Shown: positions 25,912-33,963, counted from the stretch's first letter. The stretch: 64,000 bases of DNA from Dehalococcoidia bacterium (GCA_030753265.1 JASMCQ010000055.1:28497-92496); one strand, 5' to 3'. The notes: a model not told the origin generated them from the letters alone. Made by a program: numbers and translations.

Positions 25912-27309
25912 TCATGCCAAACGCTCCTCCACCAGATAGAAGGCGTTACCCTTTCGCGCTATGTAGTGAAGCTGATTGGGCGAGTCGAAGATGATGCCTC
26001 CACCTCCAGAGGGAGCGGGGATGGCGTTGTACTGGCTCCCCTCTTCCCCGTCAATCACGACCAGCGACCTCATGTGTACCACGACACCCAGTCTTCGCGT
26101 AGCAGCCCAGACCACATAAGCCACCCGCCGGCTGTCGGGAGCGAACATTAGAGACTCTATTGCTATCGTGTTGTAAAGCTCCTGTTCCCGCCCATCCAAT
26201 ACTACAAACCAATGATCCGACCACGGCAGCCATCCCTGGCTAGCCACATAGGCCACTCGTCGGCTATTCGGGCTAAAAGCAAGGCCACCTTCCACACGGT
26301 CGTACTCCTTCTGTGCCTGACCGTCCACCACGACCACATAAGCTCCTCCTTCACACCTACTGAACTCGTAGGCCAACCTTTGGCTGTCCGGGCTGAATAT
26401 GATCGACACTACGCCGTCGGTGTCCCCATCGAGGTGCTTCCCCTCCTGACCATCCACAATGACACGCCACTTCCCATTCCACCCGCCTGCATTCGCCGCG
26501 TGGGCCACCCGCTGACTGTTCCGGCTGAAAACGAGAGACCATTTCCCTATCTCGTTGTACTGCTCTTGCTCTTGACCATCTACAACCACGAAGTGCTTCT
26601 TCGCTTCGCGAGCTACGTAGGCCACCCGCTGACTGTCGAGGCTGAAAACGAGAGAACCTCCCTCTATCCTGTCGTACTGCCGGTCTACCTGCCCGTTCAC
26701 AACTACAAACCACTTATTGCCCGCACGAGCCCCATATGCCATCCGCTGACTATCGGGGCTGAAAACCAGAGACTGTTTCTCTATCCTGTCGTACTGCTCT
26801 TGCTCCTGACCATCAACAACTACAAACTGCTTATTGCCCGCGCGAGCCACGTAGGCCACCCGTTGACTGTCGGGGCTGAAACAGAGAGACCCTTCCGCTA
26901 CCCTGTCGTACTGCTTGCCCTCCTGCTCGTCCAAGACCGCCACCCGCTTCTTGCCTGCACGAGTCACATATCCCACCCGTCGGCTGTCGGAGCTGAAAAC
27001 CAGAGACTGTTCCTCTATCCTGTCGTACTGATTCTCCTCCTGCCCGTCCACAACTGCAAACCGCTTCTTGCCCGCACGAGCCACATAGGCCACCCGCTGA
27101 CTGTTGGGGCTGAAAACGAGAGACCCTTTCTCTACGCCATCGTAGTGCTTCCCCTCCTGCCCGTCTACCACAACAAAACAACTGGAGACCGTAACAGGTT
27201 CAACCATGTAGGCCACTCGCCGACAGTCGGGACTCACGATCACGGATTTCCCCATCATCGAGGGGTGACCCTGGTCTATTAGCCACTCGGATACAGTTCT
27301 CTCGACCAT
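25912..27309 (-). CDS. Beta-propeller repeat protein (PD40/TolB-like repeats)
   Basis: 465 residues from an ATG with AGAGG upstream; the longer frame to 27456 is antisense to a trxB remnant. About eleven repeats of roughly 41 residues carry FSPDSQRVAYVA and KFVVVDGQEQEQYDRI variants. The early repeats are nearly identical in DNA as well, which suggests recent tandem expansion. There is no signal peptide or membrane segment, so it is probably cytosolic. G+C is visibly lower than in the neighbours, consistent with acquisition. The function is unknown; a binding platform is the usual role of such propellers. An opposite-strand frame (26212-27282) also stays open but has no family features. Confidence 0.8.
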   Translation of the reverse strand: MVERTVSEWLIDQGHPSMMGKSVIVSPDCRRVAYMVEPVTVSSCFVVVDGQEGKHYDGVEKGSLVFSPNSQRVAYVARAGKKRFAVVDGQEENQYDRIEEQSLVFSSDSRRVGYVTRAGKKRVAVLDEQEGKQYDRVAEGSLCFSPDSQRVAYVARAGNKQFVVVDGQEQEQYDRIEKQSLVFSPDSQRMAYGARAGNKWFVVVNGQVDRQYDRIEGGSLVFSLDSQRVAYVAREAKKHFVVVDGQEQEQYNEIGKWSLVFSRNSQRVAHAANAGGWNGKWRVIVDGQEGKHLDGDTDGVVSIIFSPDSQRLAYEFSRCEGGAYVVVVDGQAQKEYDRVEGGLAFSPNSRRVAYVASQGWLPWSDHWFVVLDGREQELYNTIAIESLMFAPDSRRVAYVVWAATRRLGVVVHMRSLVVIDGEEGSQYNAIPAPSGGGGIIFDSPNQLHYIARKGNAFYLVEERLA

Positions 27310-27409
27310 TTCGGCAACCTCTTTCGATGGGCCGGCGTATTCTACTGCCTGGCATTGGTACTGAGATGCTAACCCACGGCCTGGCGCGACACAAGTGATA
27401 GGGTGTCGA

Positions 27410-27471
27410 GCGCCGCGGTCGGCGACGGCATCACCGCCGCGCTGGCGGCCTACCACGATATGAGCATTTGA
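27410..27471 (+). pseudogene. Remnant of a second trxB copy (3' end only)
   Basis: This stretch repeats the last 20 codons and stop of trxB (25761-25822). Over the 65 bases from 25761 and from 27410 I count 61 identities. The translation AAVGDGITAALAAYHDMSI differs from trxB by only Phe to Tyr and Val to Ile, and another change is silent. There is no start or upstream trxB sequence. It lies immediately upstream of the beta-propeller gene on the opposite strand. Confidence 0.85.
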
Positions 27472-27513
27472 TGGCCTTTTCCAGGGGACGAACCGGGGCT
27501 GGCCGTCCCGCGG

Positions 27514-28254
27514 TTATAGCCCGGTTAGCTCCCGCCCCAGCAGCAGCACTCCGCCAACCACGATGACCGCCAGGGCTACGTAGCGGAACACCTGGGCGTC
27601 CATCCGGCGCACTATCAGGGTGGCCAGGCCGAAGCCGGCTATGAGGCCCGGAAGCAGGATGGCAATGTTGCCCACCGTATCTCGATCCACCAGCCCGGCT
27701 CGGGCGTACAGGGCGAAGGCCAAGATGTTGACCGAGATGAAGTAGAACGCCAGGGTAGCCCGTATGACCTGGGGGGGCCATCTCTGGGCGATGACGTATA
27801 TGGCCGCCAGGGGCCCGCCGATGCTCAGGGCGGAAATCGACAAAGACGTAAGGAAACCGACGAACGGGGCGGATGAAGGGCTGTGGAAAAACGGCAGCTT
27901 GACCTTCCAGAGGGTGAGGGGAGCCAGGCCCAGGATTACCAGGCCGATGGTTATCCGAAGAGTAGCCGGACTGGCCGAGTCCAACGCCAGCACCCCAATG
28001 GGCACCGCTACCAGGCCGCCCAGGGTCATCCTCCATACCACCTTCAAGTCTAGGTGGCGGCGGGTTTGGATCAGCACGGCCACCAGCAGGATGCCGATGA
28101 GGGTGTTGACGATGACCACCACCGATTGGGGGGCAACGAACAGCAAGAGCACCGGCGCCACCACCAGCCCCAGCCCAAAGCTGACGGTGCCCATGACCAG
28201 GGCGCCGAGGGTGACGATGGCCAGGGCTATCAGCAGTTCCAGGCCGGATAGCAA
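27514..28254 (-). CDS. Sulfite exporter TauE/SafE-family membrane protein
   Basis: 246 residues with about eight membrane helices. It shows the family's two half-repeats, LLIALAIVTLGALVMGTVSFGLG near the start and FFHSPSSAPFVGFLTSLSIS in the middle, with GGPLAAIYVIA after. TauE/SafE proteins export organosulfonates, sulfite or other small anions. It starts at TTG two bases after the stop of the upstream NAD-kinase-like gene, with AAGGG as SD, so the pair form an operon. The substrate is not determined. Confidence 0.86.
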   Translation of the reverse strand: MLSGLELLIALAIVTLGALVMGTVSFGLGLVVAPVLLLFVAPQSVVVIVNTLIGILLVAVLIQTRRHLDLKVVWRMTLGGLVAVPIGVLALDSASPATLRITIGLVILGLAPLTLWKVKLPFFHSPSSAPFVGFLTSLSISALSIGGPLAAIYVIAQRWPPQVIRATLAFYFISVNILAFALYARAGLVDRDTVGNIAILLPGLIAGFGLATLIVRRMDAQVFRYVALAVIVVGGVLLLGRELTGL

Positions 28255-28255
28255 G

Positions 28256-29305
28256 CTAGACCCTTAAAAGGCCGCGCGAGGCCGCCTCATGCAACGCCGC
28301 TTCCACCTGCACCACCGGAGGGCCGTTGCGCTCAACCGACACCTCTAAATGCTGGCCGGGAGTTACTGTAAAGGCCCGCTCGCCGTCCAGGGCCACGGTG
28401 CAGTGCCGCCGCTCCATCGACACCCGTTCGCCGTCGGCCAACCGCCGCCAGGAGCTAACCGGCACCTGACTGACAATCCCCGGGGCGATGGGGGCCAGGA
28501 CCATCTGGCTCTCTGGCTGACTTCCTGGCTGGCCTTCAGGGCCGGGGTTGCCCGCAGGGCTGCTGGGCTCCCCGTCATCGGCCCCGGCGAGGCAGTAGTG
28601 CAACCCGCCTTCCTCGGCCATGGACACCGGTTGCAGCTGGGCTCCGATGGAGGAAAGGCCGATGGACGCCGGTTCGGCGCGGGTTAGAAACACCTCATAG
28701 AGGGTGCCGGTATCCCAGATGGCCCGGGCCGCCACGAAACGTTCCCGGGACAAGGCCACGTCCACCAGAGCCATGTCCCGGTACTCGCCGTCCACGTATA
28801 TCGTCAGGGTCTTGCTTTGTATGGAGACTCGTTCCAGGTCGAGATCACCCCGGGCCAGCAGACCGGCAGCCAGGCCGGCGAGGGTGCCCTCGACCATTGC
28901 GGGGAACACGTTGTTGGTCCCGGTGGAAATGGCCACCAGCGGCAGGGTGGCACAGCCTCTGACCACCGCCCGGTTGGTGCCGTCGCCGCCAAGGGTCACC
29001 AGGCAAGCAACCCCTAGATCGTGCATCAGCCCGGCGGCCCGGATCGTGTCCCCCTCCTCGTAGTGGGCGGGCATCTCCAGCAGAGCCAACTCCAGGGAGA
29101 GCCGGGAGTCGTCTCGGGCCCGCTCCACCAGGTGGGAGCTGTCGGGCATGGCCACCACCCGCTGGACGCCGACCGCCTGGAGGCCGAGAAGGACCCGGCG
29201 CACGATGTTGACCTTCTCCCAGTCCGGAACCACCCGGCCTTGGGCGACCAGCCGGCGGATGTCTTTGCTGGCCGCCGGGTTGGCGATGATTCCGACCAGG
29301 GACAA
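28256..29305 (-). CDS. ATP-NAD kinase-like protein (AcoX/COG3199 type)
   Basis: 349 residues from TTG with GGAGGAG upstream. The kinase signature GGDGTNRAV is near 110, with AISTGTNNVFP downstream and IIANPAASKD at the start. This is the long AcoX-like branch of the NAD/diacylglycerol kinase superfamily, found in acetoin clusters and elsewhere. Residues about 245-265 form a Pro/Gly/Ser-rich low-complexity insert. It probably phosphorylates NAD or a related small molecule; no acetoin genes are nearby. It forms an operon with the TauE-type gene and is divergent from the amidase. Confidence 0.78.
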   Translation of the reverse strand: MSLVGIIANPAASKDIRRLVAQGRVVPDWEKVNIVRRVLLGLQAVGVQRVVAMPDSSHLVERARDDSRLSLELALLEMPAHYEEGDTIRAAGLMHDLGVACLVTLGGDGTNRAVVRGCATLPLVAISTGTNNVFPAMVEGTLAGLAAGLLARGDLDLERVSIQSKTLTIYVDGEYRDMALVDVALSRERFVAARAIWDTGTLYEVFLTRAEPASIGLSSIGAQLQPVSMAEEGGLHYCLAGADDGEPSSPAGNPGPEGQPGSQPESQMVLAPIAPGIVSQVPVSSWRRLADGERVSMERRHCTVALDGERAFTVTPGQHLEVSVERNGPPVVQVEAALHEAASRGLLRV

Positions 29306-29345
29306 GAGACTCCTCCTATCTGGAATTCAGGGCCGCGGTGGCGGC

Positions 29346-29354
29346 TGCTATAAT
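29346..29354 (+). promoter_or_regulatory. Extended -10 promoter before the amidase gene
   Basis: TGCTATAAT is a perfect extended -10 element (TGn then TATAAT). A weak -35 (TTCAGG) lies 17 bases upstream of the hexamer. It is 58 bases before the amidase ATG, in the 106-base divergent spacer. Confidence 0.6.
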
Positions 29355-29411
29355 GAGCGCGATTGTAGCCACCTCCCGTGGCACCGTCAATCTTCGGATT
29401 GGTGAGCAACC

Positions 29412-30839
29412 ATGGATACGGACCTCTGCTTCGCCTCGGCGACCGGCCTGAGCCGGCTGATCCGTTCCAGGGACGTGTCGGTGGTGGAGCTTACGGAGTT
29501 GTTCTACCGCCGCATCGAGGAGTTGAACCCCCGGCTGAACGCTTACCTGGCCCTGTGCCCGGACCAGGCCCTGGCCACGGCGCGTACCGCCCAGGATGCC
29601 GTCCAGCGGGGTGACTCTCTTGGGCCGCTTCACGGCATCCCCATCTCCGTGAAGGACCTGGAGATGACCAAGGACATACCCACCACGCTGGGCTCGCTGG
29701 TGTTTCGCGGCCGCGTTCCCGACGCCGACTCGGTGGTGGTGGAAAGGGTGCGACGGGCGGGCGCCATCATCCTGGGCAAGACCAATACCCCGGAATTCGG
29801 GCAGTCGGGCACCACCGAAAACAAGCTGGGCGACGCCTGCCGCAATCCCTGGAACACGGAACGGACGCCCGGCGGCTCCAGCGGCGGCGCGGCGGCGGCC
29901 CTGGTGGCCGGGATGAGCACGCTTGCCACGGGCAGCGACGGCGGCGGCTCGATTCGGATTCCGGCCAGCTTCAGTGGCGTGTTCGGCATCAAACCCTCTC
30001 AGGGCCGGGTGCCTCGGTACGGAGGCTACGGCCGCCCCGCGGCCAATCAATTCTCCCAATCGGGACCCATGTCGCGGACAGTTCGGGATGCGGCCCTGCT
30101 GCTGCAGGTGATTGCGGGCCCCGACTCGCGGGACCCAACCTCCATGCGGGAGCAACCCCCCGACTTCATGGCGGACCTGGATGGGGGCGTCCGAGGCTGG
30201 CGCATAGCTTGGAGCGCCGATCTGGGCTACGCTCCGGTCGACCCGGAGGTGGCCCGGATCACCGGGGAAGCGGCGCGGCTCTTCGAGGCGCTGGGCGCGA
30301 CGGTGGAAGAGCCGGCCCTGGCCATCGAAGACCCGTTTCCAGCCTTCTGGGACATCTTCGCCACCGCCACCTACTCTTCCTACGGCCACCTGCTGGACGA
30401 CCACCGGGAGGACTTCACCGATTACGGGCTGCGGGCCCTGGAGCACGGGGCCTATCTGAGCGGAGCGGACCTGAACCGGGCGCTGCTGCGGGTGGACCAG
30501 CTGCGGCGGCAGATGGAGGACTTCTTCGATGGATATGGCCGGGGATACAATCTGCTGCTGACGCCAACCATGGCGGTGCCGGCCTTTCCCATCGAGCAAC
30601 GCCCCTCGGTCATCGGCGGCAGAGAAGTGGAACCCTTCTGGGGCTACCTGCCCTTTACATTTCCCATCAACATGACGGGGCAGACCGCGGCCAGCGTGCC
30701 CTGCGGCTTCTCCGCCGATGGCATGCCCATCGGCCTGCACATCATCGGCCCCCGGGGCGCCGAGGCCAAGGTGCTGCAGGCGTCGGCCGCCTTCGAGCAA
30801 GCCCGGCCCTGGAGCGACAAGCGGCCCCCGGTTTCGTGA
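29412..30839 (+). CDS. Amidase (amidase-signature family)
   Basis: 475 residues. The Ser-cisSer-Lys triad is complete: Lys81 (ISVKD), cis-Ser156 (TPGGSSGGAAAA) and the nucleophile Ser180 (SDGGGSIRIPA). It resembles GatA, but gatB and gatC are absent, so a catabolic or detoxifying amidase is more likely than the tRNA amidotransferase. The C-terminal FPINMTGQTAASVPCGF is typical of the family. It is expressed from its own promoter, divergent from the NAD-kinase-like gene. The substrate is unknown. Confidence 0.9.
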   Translation: MDTDLCFASATGLSRLIRSRDVSVVELTELFYRRIEELNPRLNAYLALCPDQALATARTAQDAVQRGDSLGPLHGIPISVKDLEMTKDIPTTLGSLVFRGRVPDADSVVVERVRRAGAIILGKTNTPEFGQSGTTENKLGDACRNPWNTERTPGGSSGGAAAALVAGMSTLATGSDGGGSIRIPASFSGVFGIKPSQGRVPRYGGYGRPAANQFSQSGPMSRTVRDAALLLQVIAGPDSRDPTSMREQPPDFMADLDGGVRGWRIAWSADLGYAPVDPEVARITGEAARLFEALGATVEEPALAIEDPFPAFWDIFATATYSSYGHLLDDHREDFTDYGLRALEHGAYLSGADLNRALLRVDQLRRQMEDFFDGYGRGYNLLLTPTMAVPAFPIEQRPSVIGGREVEPFWGYLPFTFPINMTGQTAASVPCGFSADGMPIGLHIIGPRGAEAKVLQASAAFEQARPWSDKRPPVS

Positions 30840-30964
30840 GGAAGCGTCCGTCCACCCTGGAGATGATAGGCTTCGCGGAAGCTTCAACCGCCTGAACCGG
30901 CTGAGGCATCCCCATATCGGCACCTGGCCGGAGGGGTGAATGCTTCACCGAATCCCCTCACATT

Positions 30965-31307
30965 CGTCATTCCGGCGAAGGCCGGAATCCAGCTAACCAA
31001 GCTCCTCATACAAATCGCGCCATCGGGGATTCGACTCCTCAATTAGTGCGATCTTCCAGGACCGCTTCCAATCCTTGATTCTCTTCTCTCGCCCAATCGC
31101 ACTCTCCATCGTAACGTGTGCTTCGTACCACACTAGCGCGTGCACGCCGTATCGCTGGGTGAACCCTTGGGCCAGGTCCCCTTTGTGTTGCCAGACACGT
31201 TGGACGAGATTGGAGGTGACGCCCACGTACAGCGTACCGTTTCGCCTGCTGGCCAGGAGGTACACGCAAGGTTGCCGCCCTGGGTTCCGGCTTCCGCCGG
31301 AACGACG
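30965..31307. mobile_element. Putative palindrome-bounded unit carrying a GIY-YIG nuclease (family C)
   Basis: The left repeat 30965-30992 (CGTCATTCCGGCGAAGGCCG then GAATCCAG) abuts the nuclease stop codon. The right repeat 31280-31307 is its inverted copy, 24 of 28 identical. The right copy is translated as RRSGGSRNP near the protein N-terminus. The same inverted arrangement without a gene occurs at 31411-31477 and 50307-50373. Element status is inferred. Confidence 0.58.
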
Positions 31308-31340
31308 ATGGTGAGGCACGAGGGTGTTCCTTCTCGTCAT
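30993..31340 (-). CDS. GIY-YIG nuclease-family protein
   Basis: 115 residues from an ATG with a GAGGTGA SD five bases upstream. The nuclease domain shows CVYLLASRRNGTLYVGVTSN (the GIY and YIG positions as VYL and YVG), RVWQHK, LVWYE and the conserved Glu in ESAIGREKRIKDWKR. Single-domain GIY-YIG proteins of this UPF0213-like type cleave DNA or are of unknown role. The residues before the domain are partly encoded by a palindromic repeat. A GTG at 31265, inside the repeats, is an alternative start giving about 90 residues. It stands alone on this strand. Confidence 0.87.
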   Translation of the reverse strand: MTRRNTLVPHHRRSGGSRNPGRQPCVYLLASRRNGTLYVGVTSNLVQRVWQHKGDLAQGFTQRYGVHALVWYEAHVTMESAIGREKRIKDWKRSWKIALIEESNPRWRDLYEELG

Positions 31341-31410
31341 GCTCACCTCGACACTCCCGCACCCCTCCACGGCAGTTGCGACATTCCCCTTGTTACCGCC
31401 GCGCTCCTCT

Positions 31411-31477
31411 CGTCATTCTGGCGAAGGCCGGAATCCAGAGAAACGCTTGCTGCTTCTAGGCCTTTGCCGGGATGAAG
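31411..31477. repeat. Inverted pair of family-C repeats
   Basis: CGTCATTCTGGCGAAGGCCG with GAATCCAG (31411-31438), then a shorter inverted copy GGCCTTTGCCGGGATGAAG at 31459-31477. It is the same head-to-head arrangement as at 50307-50373, lying 100 bases from the GIY-YIG unit. Confidence 0.7.
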
Positions 31478-31535
31478 TGCTGGGTACCGAGCCTCTTACG
31501 AGATGCTCTGCTCACGCAACCCAAACCTGATTCTT

Positions 31536-31625
31536 GTCATTGCGAGCCCTTCGGCTTGACCCAGGATAGACCCCGCGAGGAATCTCGCTGATACGCTGGG
31601 ATTCCTCGCTTCTCTCGGAAGGACA
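31536..31625. repeat. Dispersed repeat with GCGAGGAATC inverted arms
   Basis: GCGAGGAATC at 31575-31584 pairs with GATTCCTCGC at 31600-31609. The surrounding GTCATTGCGAG and CTTCGGCTTGAC text resembles sequences near 52240-52291 and 56866-56955. It is intergenic, in the 287-base gap after the GIY-YIG gene. Confidence 0.6.
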
Positions 31626-31657
31626 TCCGGCAGCAATCGAGTTGGCTTAGCGCCGGT

Positions 31658-32050
31658 TCATCCGCTCCGCCGGTAGAATTCCGAGTGGGGATAGAAGTCT
31701 TCCCAGGCCCAGTCAAAGGCAGTGATGTAGGGCACCCTTTGCAGGACCTCCCCTCGCAAGGGCCCGTCGACGGCGATCCCGCAGGCCACGTCCCAGGTGC
31801 TGCCGGTCTGGCGGTCCATCAGGTCGTCTTCCAGCTGCTCGAACTCCAGCTCCCGATCTCTCGCCCGCCTGATGAACGCGTGCACCGCGTTGGTTTCGGA
31901 GTTGGCGATCAGCCCGCCAATTATCTCCACCAGCAGGTACCCGCCGGTTAGTGCCAGGGCGGTAGTCAGGCCACGCCGGCTGGCGGCACGGTGGTCGTGT
32001 CGTTGTGCGCCGCCTCCAGCCGGGCTTTGCCGGCCCTGGTTGTCTTCCAT
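31658..32050 (-). pseudogene. Chimeric remnant: CDF transporter start joined to DUF3179 end
   Basis: 130 residues. Residues about 25-52 (RRGLTTALALTGGYLLVEII) look like the first membrane helix of a cation diffusion facilitator (CzcD type), which should continue for another 250 residues. Instead the frame passes into DRQTGSTWDVACGIAVDGPL and ITAFDWAWEDFYPHSEFY, which resembles the C-terminal end of DUF3179 proteins. Both parents are represented only by fragments, so this is probably the scar of a large deletion that happened to stay in frame. Functional expression is doubtful. Confidence 0.6.
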
Positions 32051-32086
32051 GGCAGCTCAGCGGGGAACGGAGGCGTGAGACGCTTC

Positions 32087-32117
32087 GTTTGGCCCTTTGT
32101 TTGGCCCTTTGTTTGGC
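32087..32117. repeat. Tandem 12-bp repeat
   Basis: GTTTGGCCCTTT occurs twice, followed by GTTTGGC, just upstream of the chimeric remnant. Confidence 0.8.
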
Positions 32118-32240
32118 ATTGAACTAAGCTTATTCCAGTTGACCGCCGGGACGCAACGATCCGGCACCCGTGGAACGGCCCCTCGACCAACTCCGCCGCC
32201 AGCGCTCCCCCGGCGCTGGCGGTGGCCTCCGGTCAAATGG

Positions 32241-32900
32241 CTAGAGCTGGAAAGTCTTCTTCCAGACGCCGGGAGACAGAGGGGCGTGCCGCATGAGGGA
32301 ACGCATCCGGGCGTTGTCGGGGTTTATGTCCCGCTGTTTGAGCCACTCCGGCTGCTCGGATACATTCTCGTTCACGAACTCGTAGATGACGCCGTACCCG
32401 GTAAGGCCCTTCACTCCCTTCAACCGCCGGGCCCGGATGCACCCCGGCACCTTCTCGTAGTTGGTCGTGTAGACGTTGTTGTACCACTGGTTCCACTCGT
32501 CCTCGTGCTCCGGCGAGATGTCCATCCGGCCGATCTGAAGGGCGGGCGCCATGTCGCTCTGGGCGGCTTCGGGGCTCAGCGTCGCCGGACGGATAATCTC
32601 GAAGACGGGGTTGAGGAAATTGGAGCCGATCACCTGGGGTCCGACCCGCAAGGCCCAATCAGATTTCGGCCGTTTCGTCCAGGCGTCGCTATCCACCACG
32701 GCGGGGCTCTCCAGCTCGTAGCAGGCCAGGTGCTTCGGGCCGCTCTTGACCGCCTCGTAGCGGGCGGCGTTCAGCACGCCGGGAATGGTCAGCAGCTCGG
32801 GGATGTGCTCTTCGTTGTACCAGCGGTTGAAGTCATCCTCCTTGTCGGCGGGTACGTCGACAAAAACCATCAACAGCCCTTTGCCTTTCTTGTTGGCCAT
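32241..32900 (-). CDS. Tandem dimeric alpha/beta-barrel protein (DUF4286-like)
   Basis: 219 residues made of two ferredoxin-like halves. Each begins with a strand then an acidic helix and WY: VDVPADKEDDFNRWYNEEHI with PELLTIPGVL, and MDISPEHEDEWNQWYNNVYT with EKVPGCIRARR. The pattern resembles DUF4286/EthD-like small proteins, whose ligands are unknown. A one-domain relative is encoded at 46341-46649. There is no signal peptide. The 300-base gap upstream (32901-33200) shows no gene. Confidence 0.65.
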   Translation of the reverse strand: MANKKGKGLLMVFVDVPADKEDDFNRWYNEEHIPELLTIPGVLNAARYEAVKSGPKHLACYELESPAVVDSDAWTKRPKSDWALRVGPQVIGSNFLNPVFEIIRPATLSPEAAQSDMAPALQIGRMDISPEHEDEWNQWYNNVYTTNYEKVPGCIRARRLKGVKGLTGYGVIYEFVNENVSEQPEWLKQRDINPDNARMRSLMRHAPLSPGVWKKTFQL

Positions 32901-33200
32901 AATTCCCCCCCAATTCTAACTTCGGGCAGACCTATAATACATAATTGCCGGCGTTGGTGCACCGGTTGCCAAACCCGGATAATTTTCAGCCCCTCCCCAC
33001 TAACGAAGACGCGAGGGGCGAGGCCTCTCGCACTCCCCTGGCTATCTTTTTGAGCATTAGCAGGGAGGCTGCCAGATGACCTTTCCTTCTTCCGGGGCGG
33101 TCCACCCGGGCCGGAGTTGTGGAAGAACGCCAGGGGGGAGTCACCGCCCGCCGATGTTCCTTTGCCCAACCCAAAGAAGACGAGCGGGCAGCGGGGCGCG

Positions 33201-33407
33201 CTACGTAAACATATCAAATATATTTCCCAGCTTGCTGCTGTCCGCCCTGTACATCTCGGTATAGCTGCACCGGGTGCAGGTTACCGTGGTGAACTTGCGG
33301 TTCTGTATGTCTAGCACCTTGGACAGGAAGCCTCCGGTGGCCCGGAACTCGCTTGTTTCGTATTCAGTATTGGCGCACTTGGGGCATTTGTAGGCGCTGA
33401 TCGCCAT
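33201..33407 (-). CDS. Small zinc-ribbon protein (COG3478/YpzJ-like)
   Basis: 68 residues. Two CxxC knuckles, CPKC (residues 8-11) and CTRC (about 44-47), form a zinc ribbon; between them is GGFLSKVLDIQNRKFTTVTC. The family is described as nucleic-acid-binding-like, with no defined role. It stands alone, with a 77-base gap to hicB. Confidence 0.8.
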   Translation of the reverse strand: MAISAYKCPKCANTEYETSEFRATGGFLSKVLDIQNRKFTTVTCTRCSYTEMYRADSSKLGNIFDMFT

Positions 33408-33484
33408 GATTTTTCTCCCCTGAGGTGTTCGAAGGTCTCCGGCGCTTGTTCAGGTGATCAGTGACTGAGTGACTCGATGGCGGA

Positions 33485-33706
33485 CTAGGGGGACGCCTGG
33501 TAAATGACTGGTCTATAGCGAGGGGGTGGAATGGGTTTTCCTTCGGCGTGTGCCGCCTCCAACCAGGCTGTCTTGGCGTGATTCAGCTCGGCTAGAGCTT
33601 TCTCCGGCGTATCTCCGAAAGCGGAGCATGACTCGAGGTCTGGAATGTCGGCAATGTACCCGCCATCCTCCTCACTGTGGAAGATGTTGATGTGGTAGTG
33701 GTTCAT
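33485..33706 (-). CDS. hicB: HicB-family antitoxin
   Basis: 73 residues. The degenerate RNase H-like fold typical of HicB is seen in FHSEEDGGYIADIPDLESCS, then AFGDTPEKALAEL and WLEAAHAEGKPIPPP. There is no C-terminal DNA-binding domain, so autoregulation may need HicA or be absent. The start overlaps the hicA stop (ATGA), and the gene order is toxin then antitoxin, as usual for hicAB. It neutralises the HicA ribonuclease. Confidence 0.9.
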   Translation of the reverse strand: MNHYHINIFHSEEDGGYIADIPDLESCSAFGDTPEKALAELNHAKTAWLEAAHAEGKPIPPPRYRPVIYQASP

Positions 33707-33963
33707 TCTCGGTCCTCCATTCGCAGATTGTGTCGCTCGACTAGCCGAAGGAATTGTCGAATTTGATAGGGTTTCGCTTGGCCGGCGACCTCCTGGATGT
33801 TGATCAGCTCGGCAATATGGGGATGTTTGAATATATGGTGGCTGCCGCTGATGCGAGCCAACTCAAACCCGAAGCTTTGCACCAAGTCAGTCAGGTCGGA
33901 GAACCGGACATTGCGCGTTGCACCCCGCGACAGCCGGAGAAGAAATCTGCTGCGGCGTGTCAC
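33703..33963 (-). CDS. hicA: HicA-family toxin (mRNA interferase)
   Basis: 86 residues from a GTG that overlaps the stop of the MaoC gene (GTGA). The dsRBD-like core reads FSDLTDLVQSFGFELARISG, with the catalytic His in GSHHIFKHP, then IQEVAGQAKPYQIRQFLRLV. The N-terminal MTRRSRFLLRLSRGATR is longer than usual and a later start would also leave a full domain. The overlaps at both ends tie the toxin-antitoxin pair to the metabolic operon upstream. HicA cleaves mRNA when HicB is lost. Confidence 0.83.
   Translation of the reverse strand: MTRRSRFLLRLSRGATRNVRFSDLTDLVQSFGFELARISGSHHIFKHPHIAELINIQEVAGQAKPYQIRQFLRLVERHNLRMEDRE

Noticed and set aside
26212..27282. Plus-strand 356-residue open frame across the propeller gene
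   Set aside because: It is the antisense image of the repeat array; the minus strand gives FSPDSQRVAY repeats of a known propeller type, the plus strand gives none.
29316..30923. Long minus-strand frame opposite the amidase gene (535 residues)
   Set aside because: The amidase on the plus strand has a complete catalytic triad; the opposite frame stays open only because of G/C-rich third codon positions. The same applies to long antisense frames at 12414-13781, 34077-35357 and 41625-42878.
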